Positions 1-8,200 are shown, counted from the first letter of the stretch. The stretch: DNA of 64,000 nt from Halobacillus andaensis (GCF_014636475.1 NZ_BMEL01000001.1:434001-498000), one strand, 5' to 3'. Notes: generated by a model not told the origin, from the letters alone. Program-made: numbers and translations.

Positions 1-91
1 AATCACTCGTTTCAAAGCTTCGGGGATTGAGCGTTTGAGGCAGCCATTAGGTACGAATTTACTTGATTTCATTCCACTTGGTTTGTCTTTA

Positions 92-123
92 GTCTGCTCT
101 TTGTCGAAAGGGGCAGACTTTTT
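92..123 (+). terminator. Rho-independent terminator upstream of the DUF4430 gene
   Basis: GTCTGC (92-97) pairs with GCAGAC (113-118), the stem extends inward through CTTT/AAAG, and five T follow. It ends an upstream transcript lying left of the window, or is the expression platform of a leader RNA. I see no cobalamin-riboswitch consensus boxes in bases 1-91 and no convincing gene there. Confidence 0.75.
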
Positions 124-191
124 GCGTTGTACATAAACATGTCTCGAATTTTAAAGCATTGAAACAGTAATTACAGAAAGGAAGATGGACA

Positions 192-596
192 ATGGGGAAG
201 AGTATGCAAGCATTATTGTTCTCACTACTAGCTGCTGCTTTGTTAGCGGGATGTCAGTCAGAACAAGACACAAGTAATGAGTCTTCAGAGGAGAATAATC
301 AGCAAGAGGAAGTTACTATTGAAGTGGAAGTTTCAGAAGATGAGGGAGAAGAGGTTATTTCTACAGAAGAACATTCGGTGGAAGAAGGTACACTTCTATT
401 GGATGTTATGGAAGAAAATTATGAAATTGAACAAGAAGAAGGTTTTATTAATAGTATTGAAGGTATAAGTGCTGAAGATGGAGAACAAAAAGCATGGATG
501 TATACGGTAAATGGTGAAGAAGCTACTGTAGGAGCTAATGAATACGAAGTGGAAAAAGGGGACGAAATTAACTTCGATTTTCAATCATGGGAATGA
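192..596 (+). CDS. DUF4430-domain lipoprotein, likely cobalamin-related
   Basis: A 134-aa secreted lipoprotein. A hydrophobic signal ends in a lipobox LLAGC with the lipidated Cys at residue 21. A Glu/Asp-rich linker follows (about 25-60), then a small C-terminal domain with the W-M-Y-x-V-N-G signature of DUF4430, which is related to the C-terminal domain of transcobalamin-like proteins. An ATG 12 bases further in is an alternative start. It ends five bases before an ECF S-component gene, and this pairing recurs in Firmicutes near B12 genes, so a surface role in vitamin capture is inferred. The ligand is not proven by sequence. Confidence 0.75.
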   Translation: MGKSMQALLFSLLAAALLAGCQSEQDTSNESSEENNQQEEVTIEVEVSEDEGEEVISTEEHSVEEGTLLLDVMEENYEIEQEEGFINSIEGISAEDGEQKAWMYTVNGEEATVGANEYEVEKGDEINFDFQSWE

Positions 597-601
597 TGTA
601 A

Positions 602-1117
602 ATGAAGACTTATAAAATTACGTTAATCGCAATGCTGGCTGCGCTTGCAGTCGCTGGAAGAATAGCAATGGGACATTTACCTAATATCCAGCCCGTTACA
701 GCTATTGTTATTTTGACGGGATTTTGGCTAGGTCCTTTTGCTGCTGTTATTATGGCTATTTTAACCACTTTTTTATCGAATGTTATTTTAGGAATGGGAA
801 TATGGTCGATCTGGCAAATCGTTTCGTGGTCTGTTATTGGAATGATTGCCGGGTTACTAGGTAAGTATTGGTCTTCTATTCCATTATGGTGCTTAGCCGT
901 TTACGGATTCTTAAGCGGAATATTTTTTGGTTTTATGATATCTGTGACAATGTACACGGCAGGTCAGCCCTTCTGGGGATATTATTTAGCTGGTCTTCCT
1001 ATGGATGTTAATCACGCGATTGCTAATACTGTATTCATCGCACTTTTATCACCTGTACTAGGTACCTTATTTAACCGGTATCAAAAAAGAAACCTTTCAC
1101 AAAAGGCTGCCCATTAG
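602..1117 (+). CDS. ECF transporter S component
   Basis: A 171-aa very hydrophobic protein with about five or six membrane segments, typical in size for the substrate-binding S subunit of energy-coupling-factor vitamin transporters. The N-terminal A-M-L-A-A-L-A-V-A-G-R run resembles the Ala-rich helix S components use to dock on EcfT. No EcfA/EcfT genes are in the window, so it would share a module encoded elsewhere (group II, inferred). Coupling to the DUF4430 lipoprotein favours cobalamin or a related cofactor as substrate; the S-component sequence alone does not fix this. The stop codon lies within the loop of the following terminator. Confidence 0.8.
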   Translation: MKTYKITLIAMLAALAVAGRIAMGHLPNIQPVTAIVILTGFWLGPFAAVIMAILTTFLSNVILGMGIWSIWQIVSWSVIGMIAGLLGKYWSSIPLWCLAVYGFLSGIFFGFMISVTMYTAGQPFWGYYLAGLPMDVNHAIANTVFIALLSPVLGTLFNRYQKRNLSQKAAH

Positions 1118-1132
1118 AGGCAGCTTTTTTTT
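1101..1132 (+). terminator. Terminator of the DUF4430-ECF S operon
   Basis: GCTGCC (1106-1111) pairs with GGCAGC (1119-1124), preceded by AAAA and followed by eight T. The stop codon TAG (1115-1117) is in the loop. Confidence 0.9.
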
Positions 1133-1212
1133 AAAGTTATGAAGGTGTCGATACATAGAATAATAGATGTGTATCTGATAAAATGGAAGAAGTTAAGAAG
1201 GGGAAGGTAAGA

Positions 1213-1482
1213 ATGGATCGCTACGAGTTAAGAAAAATAGTTTCGGTCAAACTAAAACTTGTACGAGTAGAGGCAGGCTTTACCCAAAGCACCATGTCCC
1301 ATATGATCGGCTTGTCGAAAAAAACGCTCGTTCAAATTGAAAAAGGGCGTCTAGTAGCAGGATGGTCTACAGCTGTTTCTGTATGTGCTTTGTTTTCTGA
1401 GAGCCGAATATTAAGAACGGCCTTGGAAGATTCACCTATAAAGGTCATAAAAAAAGTAGGTTTCAATGAGCGGGAGCAGTAA
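1213..1482 (+). CDS. Small XRE-type helix-turn-helix regulator
   Basis: About 89 aa when started at ATG 1213, which follows the purine-rich site AAGGGGAAGG; an in-frame ATG at 1183 has no good site. Residues roughly 10-65 form a Cro/C1-type HTH: E-A-G-F-T-Q-S-T-M-S-H-M-I-G-L-S-K-K-T-L-type spacing followed by V-Q-I-E-K-G-R. Little else is present, so it is a stand-alone DNA-binding protein without a sensor domain. The gene is monocistronic and converges on ferredoxin with a shared terminator. Target genes are unknown. Confidence 0.8.
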   Translation: MDRYELRKIVSVKLKLVRVEAGFTQSTMSHMIGLSKKTLVQIEKGRLVAGWSTAVSVCALFSESRILRTALEDSPIKVIKKVGFNEREQ

Positions 1483-1513
1483 AAAAGTCCCTCTCTTTAG
1501 AGAGGGACTTTTT
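1481..1513. terminator. Bidirectional terminator between the HTH gene and fer
   Basis: A near-perfect dyad: GTCCCTCTCT (1487-1496), two-base centre, AGAGAGGGAC, flanked by A6 on the left and T5 on the right, so it can stop transcription from both sides. Confidence 0.9.
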
Positions 1514-1516
1514 CAT

Positions 1517-1786
<270 letters not shown>

Positions 1787-1882
1787 TTACCTCATGAAGA
1801 TTGACGTAGAGGATCAATACTATACGTTTATTGTAAATTGATAAACGAGACATTTCAATACATAAAGAAAAGAGGACGTCAC

Positions 1883-2956
1883 ATGTTTGAAGCAATCTTG
1901 TTGAAATGTATTCTATCGTTAAAAGGAGAGCGTTCCATTTCTGGTATTTATCATTTAATTCAAGGGAAGCGTTCTTCACAAACGTTACAAGATGCTAGAA
2001 TCTATGAAATAGACCGCTTTTTTGGTGTATACCCGCAACTGAATAAAGCACAAGTAAACCGTGTGATGGATCAAATGGTTAATAAGGGGTGGATAGAAAT
2101 AAACGAAGAAGGTCTGCCTGCAATAAAGGATGCAGGCATGAATTACTTAGCTTCTTCATTCATTAATAAGAAACACTATTTTAACGGAATGGTGTATCAT
2201 CGCCACGTAACTATATTTGAGAAAAGGTTACGGTTACTGATTCAAACGGTAACTTGCACTCAAATGAATAACTTATCCTTTCTCCCCATTGAAGATGATG
2301 CAAACATACAAAAATGGGTGAAAATAAAATATAAAGAGCATCGTCCGAAGGATTTAGTAAAAGCTCTATTTCAAGAGGTATATGAATTATTACTTACCGT
2401 ACGTGAAAAAGAGGCTGAACTGTTTACAGCCCGGTTAACGGGCGGCAATTTGACAGGAAGAACGAGAGAGCAGCTAGCCTTACGGTACCAAATGTTAAAG
2501 GAAAATGTTGATTTGAACATTCGTCATACATGGTTTTATATGTTTCAGCAGGTCATAAACAATCCACGCTCGTTTCCAGCTCTTTTTATATGTATGGAAG
2601 GGTTGCAGGCGAATGATCTCATCACAGACTCGGCCAAACAAACCTATGAGTGGCTTAGAAGAGGCTATGAGCTTGAAGAAATTTGTAAGAAGCGAAGGTT
2701 AAAAATGAGCACCATCCAAGATCATGTGGTGGAAGCCGCGTTAGTGATGCCGACGTTCGACATTACGCCTTTCATTTCGGTAGAGAATCAAGAAACTATT
2801 GGCCGAATGCAAGCAGCATTGAAAACCAATAAACTAAAAAACTTATACGAATCATTGAATAGAAAATATACTTATTTCGAACTGAGATTAGTACTAGCCA
2901 GAACAAATTATGCACAAAAGGAGAAGAATACTCATGGGCAGCCCACATCTTCTTGA
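1883..2956 (+). CDS. ypbB: YpbB family helix-turn-helix protein
   Basis: 357 aa from ATG 1883, which follows AGAGGACG; the upstream ATG at 1838 lacks a ribosome-binding site. It carries the helicase-associated HTH region of the YpbB family near its C terminus (around residues 255-310). It ends 23 bases inside the N terminus of recQ, so the two are translationally coupled, as ypbB-recS are in B. subtilis. Its role is unknown; the conserved pairing suggests a nucleic-acid-binding partner of the helicase (inference). Confidence 0.9.
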   Translation: MFEAILLKCILSLKGERSISGIYHLIQGKRSSQTLQDARIYEIDRFFGVYPQLNKAQVNRVMDQMVNKGWIEINEEGLPAIKDAGMNYLASSFINKKHYFNGMVYHRHVTIFEKRLRLLIQTVTCTQMNNLSFLPIEDDANIQKWVKIKYKEHRPKDLVKALFQEVYELLLTVREKEAELFTARLTGGNLTGRTREQLALRYQMLKENVDLNIRHTWFYMFQQVINNPRSFPALFICMEGLQANDLITDSAKQTYEWLRRGYELEEICKKRRLKMSTIQDHVVEAALVMPTFDITPFISVENQETIGRMQAALKTNKLKNLYESLNRKYTYFELRLVLARTNYAQKEKNTHGQPTSS

Positions 2957-4463
2957 TCATTTAAAACAGCATTTTGGGTATTCGAGTTTTAGAGAAGGAC
3001 AGCAGGAGATCATTGAAGATGTCCTAGACGGGAAAGATGTACTAGGAATTTTGCCAACGGGTGTAGGTAAATCACTTTGTTTTCAATTACCTTCTTTACT
3101 GCAAAAAGGTACCACAATCGTAGTATCACCACTGATTTCCCTAATGGTCGATCAAGTTAAACAGTTAAAAGCTAAAGGTTTTAAATCTGTGATCGCTCTT
3201 AATAGCTTTATGGAACCTAAAGAGAGAAAGGCAGTCTTTCAATCTTTAAATAACTATCGTCTCATTTACTTGTCTCCGGAAATGCTGCAAAATCGAATCA
3301 TTACTCAAGAATTAAAGAAACTTTATGTCGAATTGTTTGTTATTGATGAAGCACACTGTATCTCACAGTGGGGTCATGAATTCAGAACAGATTATTTGAA
3401 ATTAAGCCAAGCGACGAAGGAATTTGGAGATCCCGTTATTCTTGCACTAAGCGCAACTGCTACGCCAGAAGTACAGGATGATATCAAACGTCAGTTAAAT
3501 AAGCCTGACATGGTTCCTCATATTTATAGAATGGACAAACCAAATATGAGTTTCGCGGTGGAAGATGTTCTCTATCACCAAGAGAAAGTGGAAAGAATTA
3601 AGTCGATTGTCTCGAACAAACCTGCGCCGACTATGATTTACTTTTCCAGCCGTCAAGCGGCTGAACAAGTGGCAGTGGAATTGACTGTTGCGCTCGATCA
3701 GCGAATTGCTTTTTATCATGGCGGTATGGAAAACATGGATCGATTACTTGTCCAACAACAATTTATGAAAGATGAACTTGATGTCATTTGTTGTACAAGT
3801 GCTTTTGGCATGGGGGTAGATAAACCGAATATTCGAAGAGTCATTCACTATCATTTTCCAACTCAGATTGAATCTTTTATCCAAGAAATCGGCCGAGCAG
3901 GAAGAGACGGGAAACCATGTGCCAGTCTTGTGTTACACACCCCTAGTGACCAGGTACTTCCTCAAATGTTATTAGAGAAGGAATTGCCTCAAGAGGAGGA
4001 CGTAGATCGTTTAATTCGGTGGATGGAACAAAAAGACGAATTGCAAGTAGATGAAGAGATGGCAGAAATCTTACAACTTTCAGAGTCACAATGGAATTTT
4101 CTGAAATATCATTTGGAGCATCATCATGTAGTAAGTAATCGAACGATTCAACGCAATATAGATTTAACCGGTTTACGTGCTAAAATAAGCCAGCGCTTAA
4201 AAGAACGATGGCTTTATAAGAACAGGAAGTATAAGCAGATGGTCAACTGGATTCATTGTAGTGGCTGTCGAAGAAAACAATTGTACGCTCCTTTTCAAAA
4301 GGAAATATCAAAGCCGATGGTGATGTGCTGTGATTACTGTGGTTTTTCTATAGATGATCTCGAGATAAAAGAAGCTCGAGTAGAATCAGGAGATGCAATT
4401 GAAAATTGGCAAGACAGGCTAAGAACATTATTTCTGCAGGAGACTACCTATGACAAAACGTAG
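2934..4463 (+). CDS. recS: RecQ-family ATP-dependent DNA helicase (RecS)
   Basis: 509 aa from ATG 2934, placed 10 bases after AAAAGGAGA; an ATG at 2910 would be upstream of that site. SF2 motifs are clear: Walker A P-T-G-V-G-K-S (41-47), D-E-A-H (138-141), S-A-T-A-T, and a helicase-C motif with G-R-A-G-R-D-G. A C-terminal zinc site uses C-x2-C then C-x2-C. The length fits the short RecS/RecQ form without an HRDC domain. It unwinds 3'-tailed DNA in recombination and fork repair. Start overlaps ypbB; stop overlaps the CPBP gene by 14 bases. Confidence 0.95.
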   Translation: MGSPHLLDHLKQHFGYSSFREGQQEIIEDVLDGKDVLGILPTGVGKSLCFQLPSLLQKGTTIVVSPLISLMVDQVKQLKAKGFKSVIALNSFMEPKERKAVFQSLNNYRLIYLSPEMLQNRIITQELKKLYVELFVIDEAHCISQWGHEFRTDYLKLSQATKEFGDPVILALSATATPEVQDDIKRQLNKPDMVPHIYRMDKPNMSFAVEDVLYHQEKVERIKSIVSNKPAPTMIYFSSRQAAEQVAVELTVALDQRIAFYHGGMENMDRLLVQQQFMKDELDVICCTSAFGMGVDKPNIRRVIHYHFPTQIESFIQEIGRAGRDGKPCASLVLHTPSDQVLPQMLLEKELPQEEDVDRLIRWMEQKDELQVDEEMAEILQLSESQWNFLKYHLEHHHVVSNRTIQRNIDLTGLRAKISQRLKERWLYKNRKYKQMVNWIHCSGCRRKQLYAPFQKEISKPMVMCCDYCGFSIDDLEIKEARVESGDAIENWQDRLRTLFLQETTYDKT

Positions 4464-5046
4464 TCAAAGTGATTTAATTAACCAGCTGTCTAGTCGTGAG
4501 ATTACAAAGCATTTAATCATTACTCAGATCATTTTATTCCTCATTGCTATTCTAGCGAGTATAGTTTTATTTCAAACACCAATTAAAACGTGGTTTTCTC
4601 TCTTTTCCATACAAATAACGGACGTTATATTGTTTGGCGTACTTCCAGCTGTCTTAATAGTATCTATTGATTTTACTTTAATGAAACTTCTTCCTGAACG
4701 ATATTACGATGATGGGGGAATTAATCAAAAAGTATTTCAAAACCACGGCATACTCAACATTTTTTGGTTGACCTTGCTTATTGCATTTTGTGAAGAAGCT
4801 TTATTTAGAGGGGTAATTCAGACATCATTTGGCTATTTCACAGCTAGTACATTATTCGCACTCATCCACTTTAGGTATTTAAAAAAATTGGTCTTATTAA
4901 TTTCTGTTTTATTTGTTAGTTATTTTCTTGGTTACATGTTTGAGATAACAGGTAATTTACTCGTGACCATCACATCTCATTTTCTAATCGATTTTATTTT
5001 AGGCGTGTGGATTTCATTGCGAAATGGGAGGGGACAAAGTGACTGA
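4450..5046 (+). CDS. ypbD: CPBP intramembrane protease family protein (YpbD)
   Basis: 198 aa, multi-pass. It shows the three CPBP/CAAX-protease motifs: C-E-E-A-L-F-R-G (paired Glu plus Arg), F-A-L-I-H, and a late S-H-F-L-I-D. These supply the Glu/His catalytic groups of this membrane metalloprotease-like family. It overlaps recS by 14 bases and the next gene by 8, so it belongs to the ypbB-recS-ypbD-ypbE operon. The substrate is unknown. Confidence 0.9.
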   Translation: MTKRSQSDLINQLSSREITKHLIITQIILFLIAILASIVLFQTPIKTWFSLFSIQITDVILFGVLPAVLIVSIDFTLMKLLPERYYDDGGINQKVFQNHGILNIFWLTLLIAFCEEALFRGVIQTSFGYFTASTLFALIHFRYLKKLVLLISVLFVSYFLGYMFEITGNLLVTITSHFLIDFILGVWISLRNGRGQSD

Positions 5047-5305
5047 ATCGGAAATTGAAACGACAGAACTCGTTTCAGAAGAAGAAACTGCTTTAGGTTT
5101 ACCATCTCGATCAGAAACACATAGGAAGAAGAAAGCTAGTGCCAGCTGGAGGTTTAGTTTACTATGGTTCAAGTGCTTACTCAGTGTTTTTATTATATTA
5201 ATCTTATTGGTTATCACTCACCCTTATTGGAGCAGCTGGGTAGAAAATAATAAATGGCAGAATGAAGAACCCGTTTCTTACATTGAAGAGATATCTATAC
5301 AATAA
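5039..5305 (+). CDS. Short YpbE-position membrane protein lacking LysM
   Basis: 88 aa from GTG 5039, six bases after GGGAGGGG; ATG 5024 precedes the site. The layout is an acidic N-terminal tail, a basic H-R-K-K-K patch, one membrane segment (about residues 43-62) and a 25-residue external tail. It sits exactly where B. subtilis has ypbE, a longer single-span protein with a C-terminal LysM domain. Here the reading frame stops just after the membrane segment and a terminator follows at once, so no LysM remnant is present. Homology to YpbE is inferred from position and topology. Confidence 0.65.
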   Translation: MTESEIETTELVSEEETALGLPSRSETHRKKKASASWRFSLLWFKCLLSVFIILILLVITHPYWSSWVENNKWQNEEPVSYIEEISIQ

Positions 5306-5337
5306 AACAGCTCCCGTTTTGGGAGCTGCTTTGTTTT
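5304..5337. terminator. Bidirectional terminator between the ypbE-like gene and cotJC
   Basis: CAGCTCCC (5308-5315) pairs with GGGAGCTG (5321-5328), with T-rich sequence on the right and A-rich on the left, between two convergent operons. Confidence 0.85.
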
Positions 5338-5905
5338 AGAAGATATGCTTGCGATTTTGTTCTTGTTTTAATATCTCTACTGCTTCTCTAAAACGTTGGG
5401 AATGTACAATTTCTCTTTCCCTTAGAAATTTCAAACTGTCATTTAAGCAAGGATCATCTGACATATTGATAATCCATTGATATGTTGCTCTTGCTTTTTC
5501 TTCGGCGGCAATGTCCTCATATAAATCAGCAATAGGATCACCTTTGGCTTGAATATATGTTGCCGTCCAAGGGTTACCTGCCGCATCATGGTAAAATAAT
5601 GCATGATCATGATTGGCATAATGGGCCCCTAATCCTGCTTCTTTGAGCTGCTCTGGTGTTGCGTCCTTAGTTAACTTATAAACCATGGCAGCGATCATTT
5701 CGAGGTGGGCAAATTCTTCTGTACCTATATCGGTAAGCAGCCCGATCACTTTATCTGGTATTGAATATCTTTGATTTAAGTATCGAAGGGCGGCAGATAA
5801 TTCACCATCTGCACCGCCATATTGTTCGATGAGATACTTGGCTAATCGTGGATTGCACTCACTCACCTTTACCGGATATTGTAACTTTTTTTCGTAATAC
5901 CACAT
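5336..5905 (-). CDS. cotJC: Spore coat protein CotJC, manganese-catalase family
   Basis: 189 aa. It is a four-helix ferritin-like protein of the manganese catalase family with the expected Glu/His metal ligands: E-E-F-A-H-L-E, E-D-I-A-A-E-E-K-A-R and a later R-E-I-V-H. It is the last gene of cotJABC, 21 bases after cotJB, with AAGGAGGA in the gap. In B. subtilis the CotJ proteins are made in the mother cell under sigma-E and join the inner spore coat. Peroxide dismutation is likely from the family. Confidence 0.96.
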   Translation of the reverse strand: MWYYEKKLQYPVKVSECNPRLAKYLIEQYGGADGELSAALRYLNQRYSIPDKVIGLLTDIGTEEFAHLEMIAAMVYKLTKDATPEQLKEAGLGAHYANHDHALFYHDAAGNPWTATYIQAKGDPIADLYEDIAAEEKARATYQWIINMSDDPCLNDSLKFLREREIVHSQRFREAVEILKQEQNRKHIF

Positions 5906-5926
5906 AAGGATCCTCCTTTTACTAAA

Positions 5927-6184
5927 TTACATCTGCCAGGGCCAAGGGGACTCGTTCCAACTCCATGGAAACGATGAAAAGCTTTCTCCAAATTGTCTTA
6001 ACGGTCCAAATTGCTGTTCATACTGTGATTTTAGCTGTTTACTTTGTGCTGCTAACTGATTAAACTGTTGTATGGCGTTATAATCTTGAGGATGTGTATC
6101 TAAATATAAGGTGAGTTCGACTAACGCGAAATCGACTTGTTGAATCTGTTCCATTAATTGCAGTTGCTCACGACTTGGCTTCAA
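5927..6184 (-). CDS. cotJB: Spore coat protein CotJB
   Basis: 85 aa, mainly a helical region (Q-L-Q-L-M-E-Q-I-Q-Q-V-D-F-A-L-V-E-L-type heptads, about 5-60) and a Trp/Pro-rich tail F-P-W-S-W-N-E-S-P-W-P-W. The family keeps the D-T-H-P-x-D motif, seen here at about residues 29-33. Its ATG overlaps the cotJA stop by four bases, showing translational coupling. It needs CotJA and CotJC partners for coat incorporation (known for the family). Confidence 0.95.
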   Translation of the reverse strand: MKPSREQLQLMEQIQQVDFALVELTLYLDTHPQDYNAIQQFNQLAAQSKQLKSQYEQQFGPLRQFGESFSSFPWSWNESPWPWQM

Positions 6185-6399
6185 CGGTCTTCACCTCGAA
6201 TCGGCGTCGGATACGGATCAAATAACACCGGCCACAAAACTCCTTTATAGAGAGCTTCCTTTAGCGGATATTGCGGAAGTCCAGTGGGTTGAAATCCAAG
6301 ATATAAATTCGGAGGCGTTTGATAATACTTCCATTCTATCGGCGGGCAAGGATCGGCTGTACTAGCGTAAGGGTGATACCATTTAATTGGGGTGTTCAT
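6181..6399 (-). CDS. cotJA: Spore coat associated protein CotJA
   Basis: 72 aa from ATG 6399, eight bases after AAAGG; GTG 6408 and ATG 6405 overlap the ribosome-binding site. It is rich in Pro, Tyr and Trp, with W-Y-H-P-Y, a single Cys in D-P-C-P-P and a C-terminal L-F-D-P-Y-P-T-P segment typical of CotJA. First gene of cotJABC. A possible sigma-E promoter lies about 35 bases upstream. Confidence 0.93.
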   Translation of the reverse strand: MNTPIKWYHPYASTADPCPPIEWKYYQTPPNLYLGFQPTGLPQYPLKEALYKGVLWPVLFDPYPTPIRGEDR

Positions 6400-6430
6400 A
6401 TCCATCACCTTTCTTAACGGTCATACCTTC

Positions 6431-6457
6431 ACCATATGATGAAAGAACCCGTCCTAT
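6431..6457 (-). promoter_or_regulatory. Possible sigma-E promoter of cotJABC
   Basis: On the minus strand a -10-like CATATGGT (6438-6431) lies 13 bases after ATAGGA (6457-6452). The -10 keeps CATA and the final T of the sigma-E consensus; the -35 is weak. cotJ is a sigma-E operon in B. subtilis. Confidence 0.4.
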
Positions 6458-6498
6458 TCGGTTAGAGGTTTAATTCGAGGCCAGTGTTAAAATAATGT

Positions 6499-6557
6499 TA
6501 TACGAAGAATATACAAACTTTACACAATGATAAAACAAACACTATAATTAATGTAAA
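6499..6557 (+). promoter_or_regulatory. carH promoter with 11-bp direct repeats, likely CarH operator
   Basis: A sigma-A promoter TTTACA (6519-6524), 18-base spacer, TATAAT (6543-6548) precedes carH. Overlapping it, TA-n-ACA-like hexamers recur at an exact 11-base period: TATACG (6499), TATACA (6510), TACACA (6521) and weaker AAAACA (6532). CarH of Thermus and Myxococcus is known to bind successive 11-bp direct repeats covering its own -35. A TTTACA/TGTAAA inverted pair (6519 and 6552) is also present. Confidence 0.6.
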
Positions 6558-6579
6558 ACCTTCTAGTGGAGGGGAAATA

Positions 6580-7482
6580 ATGCCAACACCAAAAGCGAAA
6601 TATAATATTAAAGCGGTTTCCAATATGCTAGGCATTCAAGCGGGAACTCTCAGAGCTTGGGAACGTAGATACCAAATTATCCGCCCTGCTCGTAATGAGG
6701 CTGGTCATCGCTTATATACAGACGATCATCTCCAAACATTAAAATGGCTTATAGAAAAAGTTAATAAAGGGTTTACGATATCTCAAGCTGTCTCTTTATT
6801 GGAAAACAGTGAAAACCTCTCTGAGCCTCCGCAGATAGAAGAAGAAAAGAATCATTTAACGGCCACTGGAGATCAATTGCTCCAAAGTTTATTATCTTTC
6901 GATGAACGTGCAGCGCAACTAAAACTTGATGAAGCTTTTAGTTTATTTACTCCTGAAACAGTAGCCATCGATATGATAGGACCTTTATTGGTCAAAATAG
7001 GGGATATGTGGGAAAATAATGAAATCACGAGTGCACATGAACATTTTGCTAGCAACTTTTTGCGTTCTCGTATGGGAATGATGCTGTTAACGATGCCTAC
7101 CGAAAGTATTCAACCAAAGGCTTTACTCGTGTGTGGCCCGAACGAACGTCATGAGTTAGGGTTGCTAATTTTTGCCTTGTTTTTAAAGCGGCGGGGCTAT
7201 GAAGTCGTATACTTAGGGCAAAGTATTGCCGGGGGAGATATTGAAGTTGTTATTGATGAAGTTGAACCAGCATTTGTGTTCATGTCTTGTACGATGAAAA
7301 AAAATATATCTATGGCCATTCGATTGGTTGAAGAATTAGACGAGCAGTACGCAGATTTAAGAATCGGACTGGGCGGTTATGCTTATGAAACCTTGCCTGA
7401 ATTAGATAAAAAAAGGCTTCAGCCGTATATTGTTGGGAGTACAAAGGACGAATGGGAACAATGGCTTCAGAGAAGTCTATAG
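6580..7482 (+). CDS. carH: CarH-type B12-dependent photoreceptor regulator (MerR family)
   Basis: 300 aa from ATG 6580 after GGAGGGG. An N-terminal MerR winged helix (about 7-75, with A-W-E-R-R-Y and H-R-L-Y-T) is followed by a cobalamin-binding region. A helical cap holds W144-x9-E154-H155, the W-x9-EH signature of light-sensing CarH/LitR proteins. The Rossmann-like B12 fold holds E189-x-H191-x2-G194, where His is the expected lower cobalt ligand. The family represses in the dark as an adenosylcobalamin tetramer and releases DNA on illumination. It is divergent from cotJABC and absent at this place in B. subtilis. Targets beyond itself are unknown. Confidence 0.88.
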   Translation: MPTPKAKYNIKAVSNMLGIQAGTLRAWERRYQIIRPARNEAGHRLYTDDHLQTLKWLIEKVNKGFTISQAVSLLENSENLSEPPQIEEEKNHLTATGDQLLQSLLSFDERAAQLKLDEAFSLFTPETVAIDMIGPLLVKIGDMWENNEITSAHEHFASNFLRSRMGMMLLTMPTESIQPKALLVCGPNERHELGLLIFALFLKRRGYEVVYLGQSIAGGDIEVVIDEVEPAFVFMSCTMKKNISMAIRLVEELDEQYADLRIGLGGYAYETLPELDKKRLQPYIVGSTKDEWEQWLQRSL

Positions 7483-7606
7483 TAGATTAAGAAATGATTG
7501 CCCCTAAGTGAAGTCACGGATATAATTCTAAAAAAAGTGCCATATTTAGAGAGGTCATCATAAGATATAGATAACAGATATCCTTAACAAAAAGGGGGGC
7601 GTATAC

Positions 7607-8191
7607 ATGCGAGTCGAAAGAATGTCTAACGAGAAATTTAAAATCTTCTTAACCTTTGATGATTTGTTAGACAGAGGCTTGACAAAGGAAGAGCTTTGGA
7701 GTGATCTCCCAAGGGTACACCGGGTATTTAGTGATATGATGTATGACGCCGGTGTAGAATTGGGTGTTGAATTAAATGGGATGCTTCTCGTTCAAGTTTA
7801 TTTGCTGCAGGCACAGGGAATGCTCGTAGTCGTGACTAAATCTAAGGAAGAAATAGACGAAGATGATGGTTATCTTGAAATGAAAGTAACTTTAGATGAG
7901 AGTAAAGAGATGATATTTGCTTTTGATGACTTTGAAGATATTATTCAAGCGGGATTGCACTTGTATGCTTTAGAGGTGCACCAGGGTGATGTATATCTTT
8001 ACAATGACCTTTATTATATGGTGCTTGACGACGAATCTATCTTTCACTTAGATGCCGAACAAGTTATCGCTTTACTATCTGAATTCTCCTCAGCTTCAGC
8101 GGTTACTTCTCATCGTTTAATTGAATATGGTCAACCCATCATGGAAAAGAATGCAATGCAAATTATTAAACGACACTTTTCCCCATCATAA
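7607..8191 (+). CDS. ypbH: MecA-family ClpC adaptor (YpbH/MecB)
   Basis: 194 aa, matching the length and position of B. subtilis YpbH, the MecA paralogue upstream of gudB. Its N terminus M-R-V-E-R carries the substrate-binding domain (about 1-75), and the C-terminal domain (about 100-194) binds and assembles ClpC. Adaptors of this family deliver proteins such as ComK to ClpCP. RBS AAAGGGGGG precedes the ATG. MecA itself normally lies elsewhere, so this is the paralogue by context. Confidence 0.88.
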   Translation: MRVERMSNEKFKIFLTFDDLLDRGLTKEELWSDLPRVHRVFSDMMYDAGVELGVELNGMLLVQVYLLQAQGMLVVVTKSKEEIDEDDGYLEMKVTLDESKEMIFAFDDFEDIIQAGLHLYALEVHQGDVYLYNDLYYMVLDDESIFHLDAEQVIALLSEFSSASAVTSHRLIEYGQPIMEKNAMQIIKRHFSPS

Positions 8192-8200
8192 GATAAAGTT

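Noticed and set aside
1-135. A 44-codon open frame in bases 2-133
   Set aside because: It reads through the strong terminator at 92-123, has no start in the window and no recognisable protein sequence.
280-400. Run of GAG triplets resembling a TRAP binding site
   Set aside because: It lies within the coding sequence of the acidic linker of the lipoprotein, where Glu codons make GAG frequent, and spacing is irregular.
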